This document shows, in pieces, positions 53,758 to 62,256 of a stretch of DNA of 64,000 nt. The stretch comes from Parabacteroides chongii (lineage in GTDB: Bacteria; Bacteroidota; Bacteroidia; Bacteroidales; Tannerellaceae), in contig NZ_CP120849.1 of the NCBI RefSeq assembly GCF_029581355.1, positions 3,380,501 through 3,444,500 on the forward strand. Reading direction: 5' to 3'. How positions within the stretch are numbered: the stretch's first letter is position 1; each line of letters starts with the position of its first letter. A program made the translations under genes and the position numbers. Below the pieces are notes generated by a model. The model was not told the origin of the DNA and made no database searches. It saw only the letters and a list, made by a program, of their open reading frames with translations.

Positions 53758-55440
53758 TTATTCACCTCCTTCTATCTTTACTTCTTTATTCGTCACAACC
53801 AATGTATAAGGCAACACCACTTCGGCCCCGTCCTTCTCTGCCACTAGCACCAGCTTGATTGTTGCGCTGGCCGTGTTGCTTAGCTCTTGCAGGTTGATGG
53901 TGAAAGAGCCTTTGGTAGTGGACTCTGCACCGCTTGCTGGGTGTAAGGGAAATGCACAATCCGGTTGTTGTTGGTGTCCATTCGCACTTTTTTCCCACCA
54001 CGATAAAGGGTCCTGATCTTTCGTTTCCGGTTCTATCAAATAGCCGTTGCCATTCAGATCCTTTGTGTTTTCTTCCAGTGAGGCATAACAGAAATGGTCT
54101 GTTCCTTCGACTTCGCCATCTCCACCTTCGTCTTGTGTTTTGTAATATTTCAAAGACCAGTCGTTTGTGTTATTATTCAACTTCTCCAAGCTATACGTAA
54201 TCGTTACCTCTCCTGCATGGTTGGTGACGAAAGTGCGTGAAGCGATCTCTATACCTTCTAAAAATGTATATCGCTTCGGCACTCCCCCAATCGGCATATG
54301 CTTCTGCTCGAACCCAATCTTTACTTCAGCATCGGAGATGAGGATAGGTATATTCAACAGGTCGTTGCGGCGGATGAAGGAGAAATCCGTTATTTTAGGC
54401 TCTTTCTTCTCTGTCTCAAATTCCAGCACGTCGAGAGCAATTGTCATATAAGCTCCGTTGTCACCTACGCTTGCCTGATCGGTTTCGTTGATGTAGAAGG
54501 TGTAGGGGGTAGGGATGGCAGTGGATGCTATTGTTTTTTCCTGCTCGGTTGGAGTATATACATAATCACTTCCGGATACTGGAGGTGTCTGAGGCGGGAA
54601 TTTAGGATTCATCAACATTTGGTCGCTCTCTCCCTGTTGTATCAATAGGTTTTCCTTCTCCGGATCGTCCTCTGCCGCATCATAAGGCAACAGCCAAATG
54701 CTTCCTGATTGGCGGAACTTGCCCATTGTTATGTTATTTATTGTAACATTGTTGCCCGTGGCATTCGTTACCTCCACCTTCACTTTGCCCAACAGACGGA
54801 TTAGTGAGAGGGAAACATTGTTATCGGTTTCCTTGTCGGAGACGATTTTAGACTTCATGTAGCTGCTCATGGGGATGTACTGTTGCTTGTTATTGGTATA
54901 TTCGGTGAGTGCTAGCAGTGTTGCTTCCGTATCTCTGAAGTCGGAGAATGTCTTGCTTGCTGTAACTAAACTTTCCAGTTCCTCGATAACTGTCTCCCCA
55001 TTCTGCAAATGCTTCAAATTAGCAAACGCATAAAACCGGTATGTTTCGCCAATCAATAGCTCTACGCCTACTTCATGCGTATTGTTGTTGTCATCTAATT
55101 GTTTACCAACATCTCCTAAGGTATTCGACAATACTTGTTCGACCTTATCCTTGTTCTTATTGCCATCATTCACGACAACAATCCACCAGTCATCGATATG
55201 GCGTTCATATTCCTCATCGTCTTCTTCGCCGGAAATGTCATTGTCGGCATCGCCGTCGGCTCGCGTATAGCTGGGGGTGGAGTTGTCTAATCCGCCCAGC
55301 GTAATCGTCAGCTTCGCGTACTTTGTTTCGGGTATTTCCGGCTCGCCGCCATTCTCCTTCGAGCAGGAGGGGAGCAGAAATAGCAAGAGCAGTAGCGTGG
55401 GGGCTACTGCTTTTACGGTTTTATATATGTTATGTTTCAT
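53758..55440 (-). CDS. Fimbrillin-like lipoprotein, third fimbrial component
   Basis: A 560-residue predicted lipoprotein (start MKHNIYKTVKAVAPTLLLLLFLLPSCSKEN, Cys at about 26). The first part resembles the fimbrillin fold (ETKYAKLTITLGGLDNSTPS and DDWWIVVVNDG). Charged linkers (GEEDDEEYERHIDD) follow, then beta-rich domains to about 540. It lies between the Mfa2/FimB-like gene and the giant adhesin gene, where Mfa3/FimC-E-type accessory subunits occur. I cannot assign which. The frame allows a GTG start at 55464 overlapping the gene above, but the ATG at 55440 gives a clean signal peptide. Confidence 0.75.
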   Translation of the reverse strand: MKHNIYKTVKAVAPTLLLLLFLLPSCSKENGGEPEIPETKYAKLTITLGGLDNSTPSYTRADGDADNDISGEEDDEEYERHIDDWWIVVVNDGNKNKDKVEQVLSNTLGDVGKQLDDNNNTHEVGVELLIGETYRFYAFANLKHLQNGETVIEELESLVTASKTFSDFRDTEATLLALTEYTNNKQQYIPMSSYMKSKIVSDKETDNNVSLSLIRLLGKVKVEVTNATGNNVTINNITMGKFRQSGSIWLLPYDAAEDDPEKENLLIQQGESDQMLMNPKFPPQTPPVSGSDYVYTPTEQEKTIASTAIPTPYTFYINETDQASVGDNGAYMTIALDVLEFETEKKEPKITDFSFIRRNDLLNIPILISDAEVKIGFEQKHMPIGGVPKRYTFLEGIEIASRTFVTNHAGEVTITYSLEKLNNNTNDWSLKYYKTQDEGGDGEVEGTDHFCYASLEENTKDLNGNGYLIEPETKDQDPLSWWEKSANGHQQQPDCAFPLHPASGAESTTKGSFTINLQELSNTASATIKLVLVAEKDGAEVVLPYTLVVTNKEVKIEGGE

Positions 55441-55453
55441 GATGATAATGTTT

Positions 55454-56617
55454 TTATAGTTCACCTTGGTTGATTCGGATGACCCAGTCTTTCACCTGGA
55501 CTTTCAGGCAGGTGTAGCGTACGATGGGGACGTCGGGATCCGGTACAGGGTCCGGATCAGGGTCCGGATCAGGTTCGGGATCCGGTTTGTCCGGATTTTC
55601 GGGGTCCGGGTCTTCCGGGTCGGGATCTTCGGGACCAGGATCAGGCTCCTCAGGATCGGGATCCGGTTTGGGGTCGGGGCAATCCGGGCAGTAGGTCGGG
55701 GTCAGGAAGAAGACGATGGAGTATTCGTCCTGGCGGTCGAGGTATTCCTGTGCGCTGATGGCGTGGCCCTCCATCTGGGTAAGGAGCAGGTAATTGTTGA
55801 GGTTGATGTTGAGCACGTCCTTTTCCCAGTCTTTGTGGCGCACGATGAGGCGGTAGTTTTCGCCTGCCATCAGACGCATGGTGTTCATTTCTGCTACGGC
55901 GACGGTCTGCATGGCGGGCTTGCCCATGATGCTGTCGCCCTCGGCGATGTTGACGTTTTTAGTCATGTAAGGGAGGTAGGTGATTACAGGGTCTTCGAGC
56001 AGGCTGTTGTCGTAGTCCATATATCCGTTGTCTGCCTTGATCTCGAAAGTGAAATCGCGTACGTCCATGCAGTTGCCGTCGGTGTCCTGCAAGACGAAGC
56101 GCAGTTTGTTTGTGTTTTTTGCGAGGCTGATGGTTTTGTCTTCGTGTTTGTCGCGCGTGATGACCAGTGTGTCGAGGCTGTGCCACAGGGGTGAGAGTTC
56201 GTCCCGTTGCGTAGCATCGGCTTCACGTAGGGTGCGCAGGCGCAGATCCTGTAGCGTGGTCGTGCCGGGGGTGAGTTCCGGCATGGAGTAGGACTGTTCG
56301 CTCAGGCCTGCCCAGGTGACGGTGTAGTAGGTACCCGGTTCGAGGTCGAGCTTGATATTGTTTGCTTTCAGGGCGTTGCCGTTGAAGTCTTGCTGCATGA
56401 TGTAATTACCTTTGTTGTCGCAGATAAACAATGTGGCCCGTTCGACCTCATGCTGGAAAGCGTCGGCAAATTTCATGTTGTAATCGTAGACGAAGTGCAG
56501 CCGGTATTCGCAAGGTTTGAGCGAATCGTCGGAGAAGTAATCGCAGGCTGTCAACCCCATGCCTGCTATCATCATCGTTCCGATTGTTTTTGTAAATCTT
56601 GTTGCTATATTTCTCAT
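55454..56617 (-). CDS. FimB/Mfa2-family fimbrial anchor lipoprotein with Pro-Asp linker
   Basis: A 387-residue lipoprotein (signal ending GMGLTACDYFSDD). The Mfa2/FimB pattern appears in CEYRLHFVYDYNMKFADAF, then LEPGTYYTVTWAGL and the two-domain beta body. Family members stay in the outer membrane and fix the fimbrial base, controlling length. Near residues 310-365 is an insert with many PDP/DPD/DPE repeats. After it comes only a last strand, VRYTCLKVQVKDWVIRINQG. The insert lengthens the path to the final strand, which may donate to the fimbrial polymer. It is cotranscribed with its neighbours. Confidence 0.85.
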   Translation of the reverse strand: MRNIATRFTKTIGTMMIAGMGLTACDYFSDDSLKPCEYRLHFVYDYNMKFADAFQHEVERATLFICDNKGNYIMQQDFNGNALKANNIKLDLEPGTYYTVTWAGLSEQSYSMPELTPGTTTLQDLRLRTLREADATQRDELSPLWHSLDTLVITRDKHEDKTISLAKNTNKLRFVLQDTDGNCMDVRDFTFEIKADNGYMDYDNSLLEDPVITYLPYMTKNVNIAEGDSIMGKPAMQTVAVAEMNTMRLMAGENYRLIVRHKDWEKDVLNINLNNYLLLTQMEGHAISAQEYLDRQDEYSIVFFLTPTYCPDCPDPKPDPDPEEPDPGPEDPDPEDPDPENPDKPDPEPDPDPDPDPVPDPDVPIVRYTCLKVQVKDWVIRINQGEL

Positions 56618-56748
56618 GTTTCGTTAAACTTATTTTGTTTTCTGCCAAAGATAATTTGGTAAAGAAGTCAGGTATCAGATACCCGGAGGCCTCTGTCGGG
56701 GCACGGGTATCTGATGAGGTATATGAAATGTTTAAATTGGAGCGGTCG

Positions 56749-58782
56749 TTAGAGAACGATGTTGTCGTTCTTACGCTCTTTCCAGTTCAATACGTTAACA
56801 TTTACGTTGAAGTAGAATGTCGGGCTTTCCGGATCTACTGGCGGGTCTGTCACTTCTGAACCCGGTAGTCCCCATCTGCCAACCTTAGTTACTGTCAAGT
56901 CGTAGATGTTGTTACGAACGATTGCAAACTCCATAATACCTACGCTACTAACATCATTGTTATTAGCATGCTTAATCCAGTAAGGATAGTAGCAAACGCC
57001 ATCTTCGAATACGCTTACTAATTTGTTGAATATGGCTGCTCCTTCAGCTGATTTCAAGTAATCAGGAAGATTTGAGGCTCCTAAAGTCTCAAGTGTTGTA
57101 TTCTCTTCCACTTGCTGACCGTCTACAGCGTTGTATTCGTCTATCTTTTTATTTAGATATGCGATATACCCGAACGGGTCAGCAACATTTAAAGCGCCTT
57201 TTATATTGGAGTACAGGATGGTCTTAGCTTCCGCTTTGAATGTTTCATATGTAATATTATTTACCTGTTCAGTTGTCATAACTTGATTAAAGATAGCTTG
57301 TTCGCTTTCGTAGACATTGCCTTGGTAGACGCAGAAAGTTGTACCATCGCTGTCTTTATCCAAATCTGCATAACCGTTACCACTATCTCCACCAGCGTCA
57401 TACACCACCGTCTGACCAACCGTGCCAGCATTATTCACCCACACTTTCGGGAAATAAACAGCTTTAAACAAAGCACCGGTAACATATCCTTTTTTAGAAA
57501 GGGTTTGATCAGCAATGTTTTCCATCGGGTAGCCGAGGGTTATTTGACTAGGTATTGTAGTTTCTGATGATTGGGCAAGAGCTATTGTATTCTGTAATGC
57601 GGTTACCGCGCCTGTACTTGTTGCTTGATCTGCTGCTCTTCCTCCCCACAAAATATCATAAGTAATTCCACCTTGGAAGTAGTTGGTATATGTTAACGTC
57701 TTAGTTGCACTCCCAATCGGCTGAGTAACGCCTGCTGCCTGGATCTGATCCAACTCTAGTAAAGCTATTGCATCGCCTGCCCCAGTAGTTTTTTTCCCTC
57801 TTGTCCAAGGATCAACTACATAATTCTCTGCTGCATTGGCTGAACCTTCTTCGTCTCCCAAATAAATATCATTGGTGTCATCATCTCCTAATTCATCATC
57901 CTGATCACCACCTGTTACTCGTTTCAGCAAATAAGAGCCACTGCTCAGATTGTTTATGAGAGCTACGTGGTCCAGGCGGGCTTTACCGAGTTCAGTGTTG
58001 CCATCTGTACCTACTTTATGTGTATAAAAGAAATCATAACCATCCTGCGTAGGAGTAGTAATCGGATTCAATCTCACCTTTGCAGCCAAGCGTTCTACAT
58101 GGAGAGCGGTAGTTCTTTCTTCTGCAGCACTCTCGTTTGCGTGTAAAGTGACTTTTTCTCCTTCTTCCTTATGGGAAGACATGATAAAGTTTTCATTACT
58201 AGTGTGTGCTTTATCCACTAAATAGTTGGCAAGGACCTCACCGGTTGTTATTTGGGGATTTGTTGTTCCTTGTTTAGTCACCAAGTTATATAAAGTCTCA
58301 CCCATATTAGCCACAGTAATTACTCCGTAGGTATTGCCGTCGAAAGATTCTCCCTGCTGGGTAACACTCACTTCAACCATCACTCCGTGTTTATGCCAAT
58401 CATCATCTCCATTTGTCTCTGCGCCGGCAGTTGCATAACCGGCTCCTACAATAGTAGAGGTTTTCACCAGTTTATATTCATTTCCAGTGGTGGCACTTGT
58501 ATTCTTAAAAAGAATCAAGGTTACATTATTTATTTTGTATTCATTTGCAGTACCTTCTTCTCCATTCGGGGTATCACCATCTTCTCCGGCAGTGGGAGGG
58601 ACAGCAGGATCACTATCGGCCTTTGTCTCCACTCCGTTATTGATGGCAATTTTCACGTAGCCTTTTTCTCCACTACCTTCAGTTCCATTTCCTTTGCCCG
58701 ACTCATCCAAATCATCCGAGCAAGACACCGCTGCGCAAGCGAAAGCGAGTGCCCATAATGTACTTTTAAGTTTCATATTCAT
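56749..58782 (-). CDS. Mfa1-family major fimbrial subunit
   Basis: A 677-residue lipoprotein precursor (MNMKLKSTLWALAFACAAVSCS; Cys at about 21). After a low-complexity Glu/Gly/Pro region (ESGKGNGTEGSGEKGYVK, about 26-95), it has the Mfa1-type fold (NEYKINNVTLILFKN, TALHVERLAAKVRLNPI) and a C-terminal strand FYFNVNVNVLNWKERKNDN. Major subunits of this family are exported as lipoproteins, cleaved after an Arg/Lys by a gingipain-like protease, and polymerise by donor strand. It is 131 bp from the anchor gene and shares its strand with HU-HIG, OmpA-like and DUF3575 genes. Confidence 0.88.
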   Translation of the reverse strand: MNMKLKSTLWALAFACAAVSCSDDLDESGKGNGTEGSGEKGYVKIAINNGVETKADSDPAVPPTAGEDGDTPNGEEGTANEYKINNVTLILFKNTSATTGNEYKLVKTSTIVGAGYATAGAETNGDDDWHKHGVMVEVSVTQQGESFDGNTYGVITVANMGETLYNLVTKQGTTNPQITTGEVLANYLVDKAHTSNENFIMSSHKEEGEKVTLHANESAAEERTTALHVERLAAKVRLNPITTPTQDGYDFFYTHKVGTDGNTELGKARLDHVALINNLSSGSYLLKRVTGGDQDDELGDDDTNDIYLGDEEGSANAAENYVVDPWTRGKKTTGAGDAIALLELDQIQAAGVTQPIGSATKTLTYTNYFQGGITYDILWGGRAADQATSTGAVTALQNTIALAQSSETTIPSQITLGYPMENIADQTLSKKGYVTGALFKAVYFPKVWVNNAGTVGQTVVYDAGGDSGNGYADLDKDSDGTTFCVYQGNVYESEQAIFNQVMTTEQVNNITYETFKAEAKTILYSNIKGALNVADPFGYIAYLNKKIDEYNAVDGQQVEENTTLETLGASNLPDYLKSAEGAAIFNKLVSVFEDGVCYYPYWIKHANNNDVSSVGIMEFAIVRNNIYDLTVTKVGRWGLPGSEVTDPPVDPESPTFYFNVNVNVLNWKERKNDNIVL

Positions 58783-58837
58783 GTTGTTTAAAGTTTATTT
58801 ATGTATTGATAATTAAGTTGTTAATAGTGTACTCCGA

Positions 58838-58975
58838 TATGTGCGGCAGCAGTGCGCCGAGACCTGCCGGAGTAGTGTTCTGACATCTGCCGCAGATGTG
58901 CCCGGAGATCTGCGGCAGATGTCAGAACAGATCTGCTGCAGATGTCGGAGCATCGCTGCGGCAGGCCTCGGAAGG
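58838..58975. repeat. Six 23-bp tandem units with CTGCxGCAG core
   Basis: Units begin at 58838, 58861, 58884, 58907, 58930 and 58953, all 23 bp. Most contain CTGCCGCAG, CTGCGGCAG or CTGCTGCAG near the start. The consensus is GATCTGCSGCAGATGTC followed by a variable GA-rich end. They lie between the HU-HIG gene and the Mfa1-like gene and are more GC-rich than the flanks. Confidence 0.85.
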
Positions 58976-58993
58976 GCCATTCGAGGGATTCGC

Positions 58994-59434
58994 CTATTCG
59001 ATTACGGGGCGGTCGTCCTCTTCTTCTTTTGTCGTGTTGTCTTTCTTTACGCGGGTGAAGGTCATCGCGCTGCGGACAGCTTGTATCACCTTGCCGGGAA
59101 GGAATGAGACGGACGGCTTCTTCATCATCGTGGCGGCGTCGAACTCGTCTTCGGTGGCGGCTCCCTTGCTGCCCACGGTGGGGCGGAAGGTGCCCAGCTC
59201 GCCGACTTGCACCGTACGGCCCTCCTTCACGTGGCGGGCTATATGCCTGGGCAAGCGGTCGAGACAGGATTTGACATCGGCACTTGTCAGCGCCGTTTCT
59301 TCGGCAATGCCTTCACAGAGTTCTTCGAAACCGACAGTTCCGTTGTTCACCAGTTGGGCAAAATACTTGACCGCATCTTCCGGTGCGTCTTTGGAGAAGT
59401 CTTTGCGCTTCACCAGTTTGTACTTGGCACTCAT
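58994..59434 (-). CDS. HU-HIG-type DNA-binding protein
   Basis: A 146-residue protein of the Bacteroidetes HU-HIG type. The HU-like core (KYKLVKRKDFSKD, about residues 4-16, and CLDRLPRHIARHVKEGRTVQVGELGTFRPTVGSKG, about 58-92) is longer than E. coli HU and has an acidic tail (KEEEDDRPVIE). Such proteins bind or bend DNA and may silence or compact it. It is the fourth gene of the fimbrial transcript, between the OmpA-like and Mfa1-like genes. The six 23-bp repeats lie just after it. Confidence 0.86.
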   Translation of the reverse strand: MSAKYKLVKRKDFSKDAPEDAVKYFAQLVNNGTVGFEELCEGIAEETALTSADVKSCLDRLPRHIARHVKEGRTVQVGELGTFRPTVGSKGAATEDEFDAATMMKKPSVSFLPGKVIQAVRSAMTFTRVKKDNTTKEEEDDRPVIE

Positions 59435-59474
59435 GATTCAGGTTGTTTTCGTTGTTTAATTAAAAAGTTGATTG

Positions 59475-60902
59475 TTATCGCATCAGCTTCACGAGTTCCA
59501 GGTTGGCAGTTGCGGCTTCGGACACTTCCGGTTGGGAGGTGAGGCGACTGAGTGCCGTTTCGGCATCGGCCCATCGTTCGTCGAGCATTAAGAGGATCGC
59601 TTCGGCCAGCTCCTTCTGGGCGGAAGGGGCGGCTTTGGCGAGGTAGCGTCGCGCCTTGTCGGCCTGGCGGTTTTGCAGGGCGATGTTGGCGGCATTGAGG
59701 TTCGAAACGGGGTCGTCGGGATACATGCGGACGGCTATTTCGAACACTTCCTTAAATTCGTCGCTTCCCGCCGGATAGGTCAGCGCCACACGGTGCATCT
59801 CTTCGAGGCTGAGCTGCGAAGGGTCGCGGTAGATGATGTCGCGGGCTTCGTCGACGGTGAAGTTGCGTATGTTGTATTCCACCACATAGTCGGAATGACG
59901 CAGGGCGGGGTAGATGTCTGCCAGGATTTGCTTGTAGGCTGGGAGTTGCTTCAGCTTCCATTCGCGGGCGTCCGGGTCGGCGGGTTGGTCGGCACGGATG
60001 ATGGCGAGGGCTTCGTCGCGGCCTTCGTTCGTGGAGGCGGCGAGGCGGGTCGCCAATCCTTCCCAGTCTTCGGGCACGGAGGTTACGTCGCAGGGCACGT
60101 TGCTGAAGTCGTACAGCTCTTTCACGTAGGCAAGCAGGGCCTGGGCGCGTCCTTCCGCCAGGCGCCGGTTGTTGGCGTAGGCGCCTTCGGGTGAGGCGAA
60201 GCCTTTGATTGCCACGTGTGTGATGGTGGCGTTGCTATTGCTTTTGACTGTCTCGATGGTGTTACGTATGGCAGCGAGTTCGCCGGGATTCTTGCGGTAT
60301 TCGGGGCGGATCGCGGTGCTGCCGACGGGGAAGTCCAAATAGGCTTGCCCGTTGAGGGCGCGGCGTTTCACGGCTTCGGCTGCCGGGGCGATGAAGGCGG
60401 GGACAGGCTTGACCTCGGGCATCGACAGGTTGACGACGAAGAGGTGTGCCTTTTCGTTCTGAAGGTTCTTCCAGCCACAGCCGCAGAGGTCGGTCACCAT
60501 CGACACGTCGGCGCGGTTCATCCATGGGCGGTAGGGCACTTTCACGAGGTAGTCTACCTGTTGCTCGGCGTTGTTTTTGCGGCGTACTACCACTTCGCCG
60601 GGCTGCACGAGGGCTTTACCGTCGCGGCGTTCGTAGGCTATTTGGCGGGTGCGACCGTTGACTACCAGTGGGGGCAGTGCGAGCAGGCTGTCGCCTTTTT
60701 GTAGGAGAGGGGTGCAGACCACGGTGCGGTTGCTGCCCAGCTGCATCTGGCTGATGTCGATATGCATGTTCACCACCAGGTCGTTGCCGGAGCGTTGCAC
60801 GGACTGGCGTTCGACGGTGACGGGCGACTGCGCTTGCAGGGCTGAGGCTGCGCACAATCCCATCAATAGAGTGCTTATAGTCTTTTTCATCATACGGTTC
60901 AT
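59475..60902 (-). CDS. DUF3868 domain protein with OmpA-like C-terminal domain
   Basis: A 475-residue exported protein (signal MMKKTISTLLMGLCAASALQAQ). The DUF3868 domain (about 28-155: SPVTVERQSVQRSGNDLVVNM, PWMNRADVSMVTDLCGC) is followed by an OmpA/MotB-like peptidoglycan-associated part (about 200-280, NATITHVAIKGFASPEGAYANNRRLAEGRAQALLAYV), then a TPR-like C-terminus (VSNLNAANIALQNRQADKARRYL). Proteins of this kind accompany fimbriae in Bacteroides and presumably link the outer membrane to the cell wall. It is 9 bp after the DUF3575 gene, so in the same operon. Confidence 0.9.
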   Translation of the reverse strand: MNRMMKKTISTLLMGLCAASALQAQSPVTVERQSVQRSGNDLVVNMHIDISQMQLGSNRTVVCTPLLQKGDSLLALPPLVVNGRTRQIAYERRDGKALVQPGEVVVRRKNNAEQQVDYLVKVPYRPWMNRADVSMVTDLCGCGWKNLQNEKAHLFVVNLSMPEVKPVPAFIAPAAEAVKRRALNGQAYLDFPVGSTAIRPEYRKNPGELAAIRNTIETVKSNSNATITHVAIKGFASPEGAYANNRRLAEGRAQALLAYVKELYDFSNVPCDVTSVPEDWEGLATRLAASTNEGRDEALAIIRADQPADPDAREWKLKQLPAYKQILADIYPALRHSDYVVEYNIRNFTVDEARDIIYRDPSQLSLEEMHRVALTYPAGSDEFKEVFEIAVRMYPDDPVSNLNAANIALQNRQADKARRYLAKAAPSAQKELAEAILLMLDERWADAETALSRLTSQPEVSEAATANLELVKLMR

Positions 60903-60911
60903 TGTTTGTTG

Positions 60912-61502
60912 TTAGAATAGATAAATGAAGTTGAGTGCTGCCTGCGTGGGTCCGAAGTAGTTTTTGTGTCGGTTCGTCTCGCGGTTGCCGCATTCGGCAC
61001 AGGGGTAGCGGTCGTATTCGAAGTAGATGTAGCCTACGCCCACGGTAGCCTCCAGGCTCCAGTGTTTGGAGAGCATCCACTGGTAGCCGTAGCTCAGGCC
61101 TACGCCTGCTCCCCAACCTTCGCGACGTTCGCCTTCGAGGTCGAGCAGTTTCACGTCGGCTACATTATATAAATAGTAGGGGACGTGCAGACCGAGGAAA
61201 TGTCCGTTGTTTGCTTCGCAGAACCAGTAGCGCAGTTCGGGCTGAATGCGCAGGTGCTTGAGCGAGCGGTCGTAAGTGCCGTCGTCGTTTTTGCCGTCGA
61301 AGGGGTTGAAGCCGGCTTCGATGTCGAGGCTCCATTTCTTGGCCAGGCGAAATTCCAGTCCGGCGTTGAAGGTGGCTGTTCCCCAATAAGGGAGGTTTGT
61401 TTTGATGCCAACTACCGGCGCCTTGCTTTCGGGTACTAGTGTCTGAGCTGAAAGAGTAGAGACCAGGAAGCTGAAAATCAGTAAGAGGAAGTTCTTCATC
61501 AT
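60912..61502 (-). CDS. DUF3575 family outer-membrane beta-barrel protein
   Basis: A 196-residue protein with a signal peptide (MMKNFLLLIFSFLVSTLSAQ). It shows VVGIKTNLPYWGTATFNAGLEFRLAKKWSLDIEAGFNP, typical of DUF3575, and ends with an aromatic residue (NFIYLF) as outer-membrane beta-barrel proteins do. WGAGVGLSYGYQWMLSKHWSLEATVGVGYIYFEYDRY gives further strands. It is a small eight-stranded barrel by appearance. It follows the HU gene by 21 bp at the head of the fimbrial operon. Confidence 0.88.
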   Translation of the reverse strand: MMKNFLLLIFSFLVSTLSAQTLVPESKAPVVGIKTNLPYWGTATFNAGLEFRLAKKWSLDIEAGFNPFDGKNDDGTYDRSLKHLRIQPELRYWFCEANNGHFLGLHVPYYLYNVADVKLLDLEGERREGWGAGVGLSYGYQWMLSKHWSLEATVGVGYIYFEYDRYPCAECGNRETNRHKNYFGPTQAALNFIYLF

Positions 61503-61523
61503 ATAGCTGTTATTTATGGGTTT

Positions 61524-61829
61524 TTATATTTGTTGATATTCCGGAGTCCGGTCGTTTTCGTTCAGCCGTTTCTTCAGGTCGCTGCCGACGGTGAATTTGA
61601 CAGTGAGAGAGGGATCGAGTATACAGGGATCTCCGTTCTGAGGGTTGCGTACAGGGCGGGGCTTTTGTCTCTTGGGTAAAAATGTACCGAAACCACGGAT
61701 GGATACTTCTTCATTCTGTTCCAGTACCTCCGTGATGGATTCAAGCAAGGTGTTGACGAATAGGTTGACCTTGTATTGGGGAATCCCTAACTTTTCAGAC
61801 ACTTTGGATTCAAGGGTTCTTTTATTCAT
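61524..61829 (-). CDS. HU family DNA-binding protein
   Basis: A 101-residue HU homologue with the conserved fold: NKRTLESKVSEKLGIPQYKVNLFVNTLLESITEVLEQNEEVSIRGFGTFLPKRQKPRPVRNPQNG and the basic arm, then a C-terminal DLKKRLNE. The DNA-binding arm (about residues 47-80) is intact. It is the first gene of the fimbrial transcript and its start is only 21 bp from the left inverted repeat of the invertible segment. HU/IHF-type proteins assist tyrosine recombinases, so this one might help the inversion next to it; that is inference. Confidence 0.92.
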   Translation of the reverse strand: MNKRTLESKVSEKLGIPQYKVNLFVNTLLESITEVLEQNEEVSIRGFGTFLPKRQKPRPVRNPQNGDPCILDPSLTVKFTVGSDLKKRLNENDRTPEYQQI

Positions 61830-61850
61830 ACTAGTGTGTTGTTTTATTAA

Positions 61851-62256
61851 AACTTATTTATGAAATAAGTTTTTCTACTACGAGAAAAACCACACTGAAG
61901 GGGAAAAACAGGAGACGATGAGACGGTTTTTTCTTTTATTTTATCTTTCGATTGTGTTTAAAAGAGTATAAATCTACTGTTATATTCATATAACAGCTGT
62001 TAAAACACAAGAAAGACTGACCGGTCATATTCTTATTGAAGCAAATACGATTATTACCGGCTAAAAATTGTAAATCATAAGTCAAAAACTAATACCCTAT
62101 TCTATTTATTCCCGATACACACAAAAAAAGTATCGATTTTTTCTTTCTTTATTCTTTTCTTTTTACCTTTGTGAGTGCCTAACTATTAGATGATTAGGCA
62201 AAATACAATAAGAATCAACGTTTATTACGCAATTATTCTTATTTCATAAATAAGTT
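61851..62256. promoter_or_regulatory. Candidate invertible promoter segment of the fimbrial operon
   Basis: AACTTATTTATGAAATAAG (61851-61869) is repeated exactly inverted at 62238-62256. The right copy overlaps the last four codons and stop of the recombinase gene. Each copy is also a palindrome. The 368 bp between hold one TAnnTTTG box, TACCTTTG at 62164-62171, pointing right (away from the operon on the minus strand), an upstream stem with T-run (CGATAC/GTATCG, 62113-62141) that could insulate the promoter, a 9-bp dyad (CTGTTATAT/ATATAACAG, 61977-61996), and a TGCCTAA/TTAGGCA stem at 62176-62200 just after the box. No minus-strand TAnnTTTG is seen here. Inversion would put the box about 107 bp before the HU start. 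Confidence 0.83.
62164..62171 (+). promoter_or_regulatory. -7 promoter box inside the fimbrial invertible segment, now facing right
   Basis: TACCTTTG matches TAnnTTTG. In this orientation it would transcribe into the recombinase gene from its 3' end, as antisense. Confidence 0.65.

Noticed and set aside
55466..56194. 242-codon plus-strand frame rich in Arg, Val and Gly
   Set aside because: Mirror of the Pro-Asp repeat region and body of the fimbrial anchor gene.
60216..60704. 162-codon plus-strand frame
   Set aside because: Shadow of the DUF3868/OmpA gene caused by high third-position GC in that gene.
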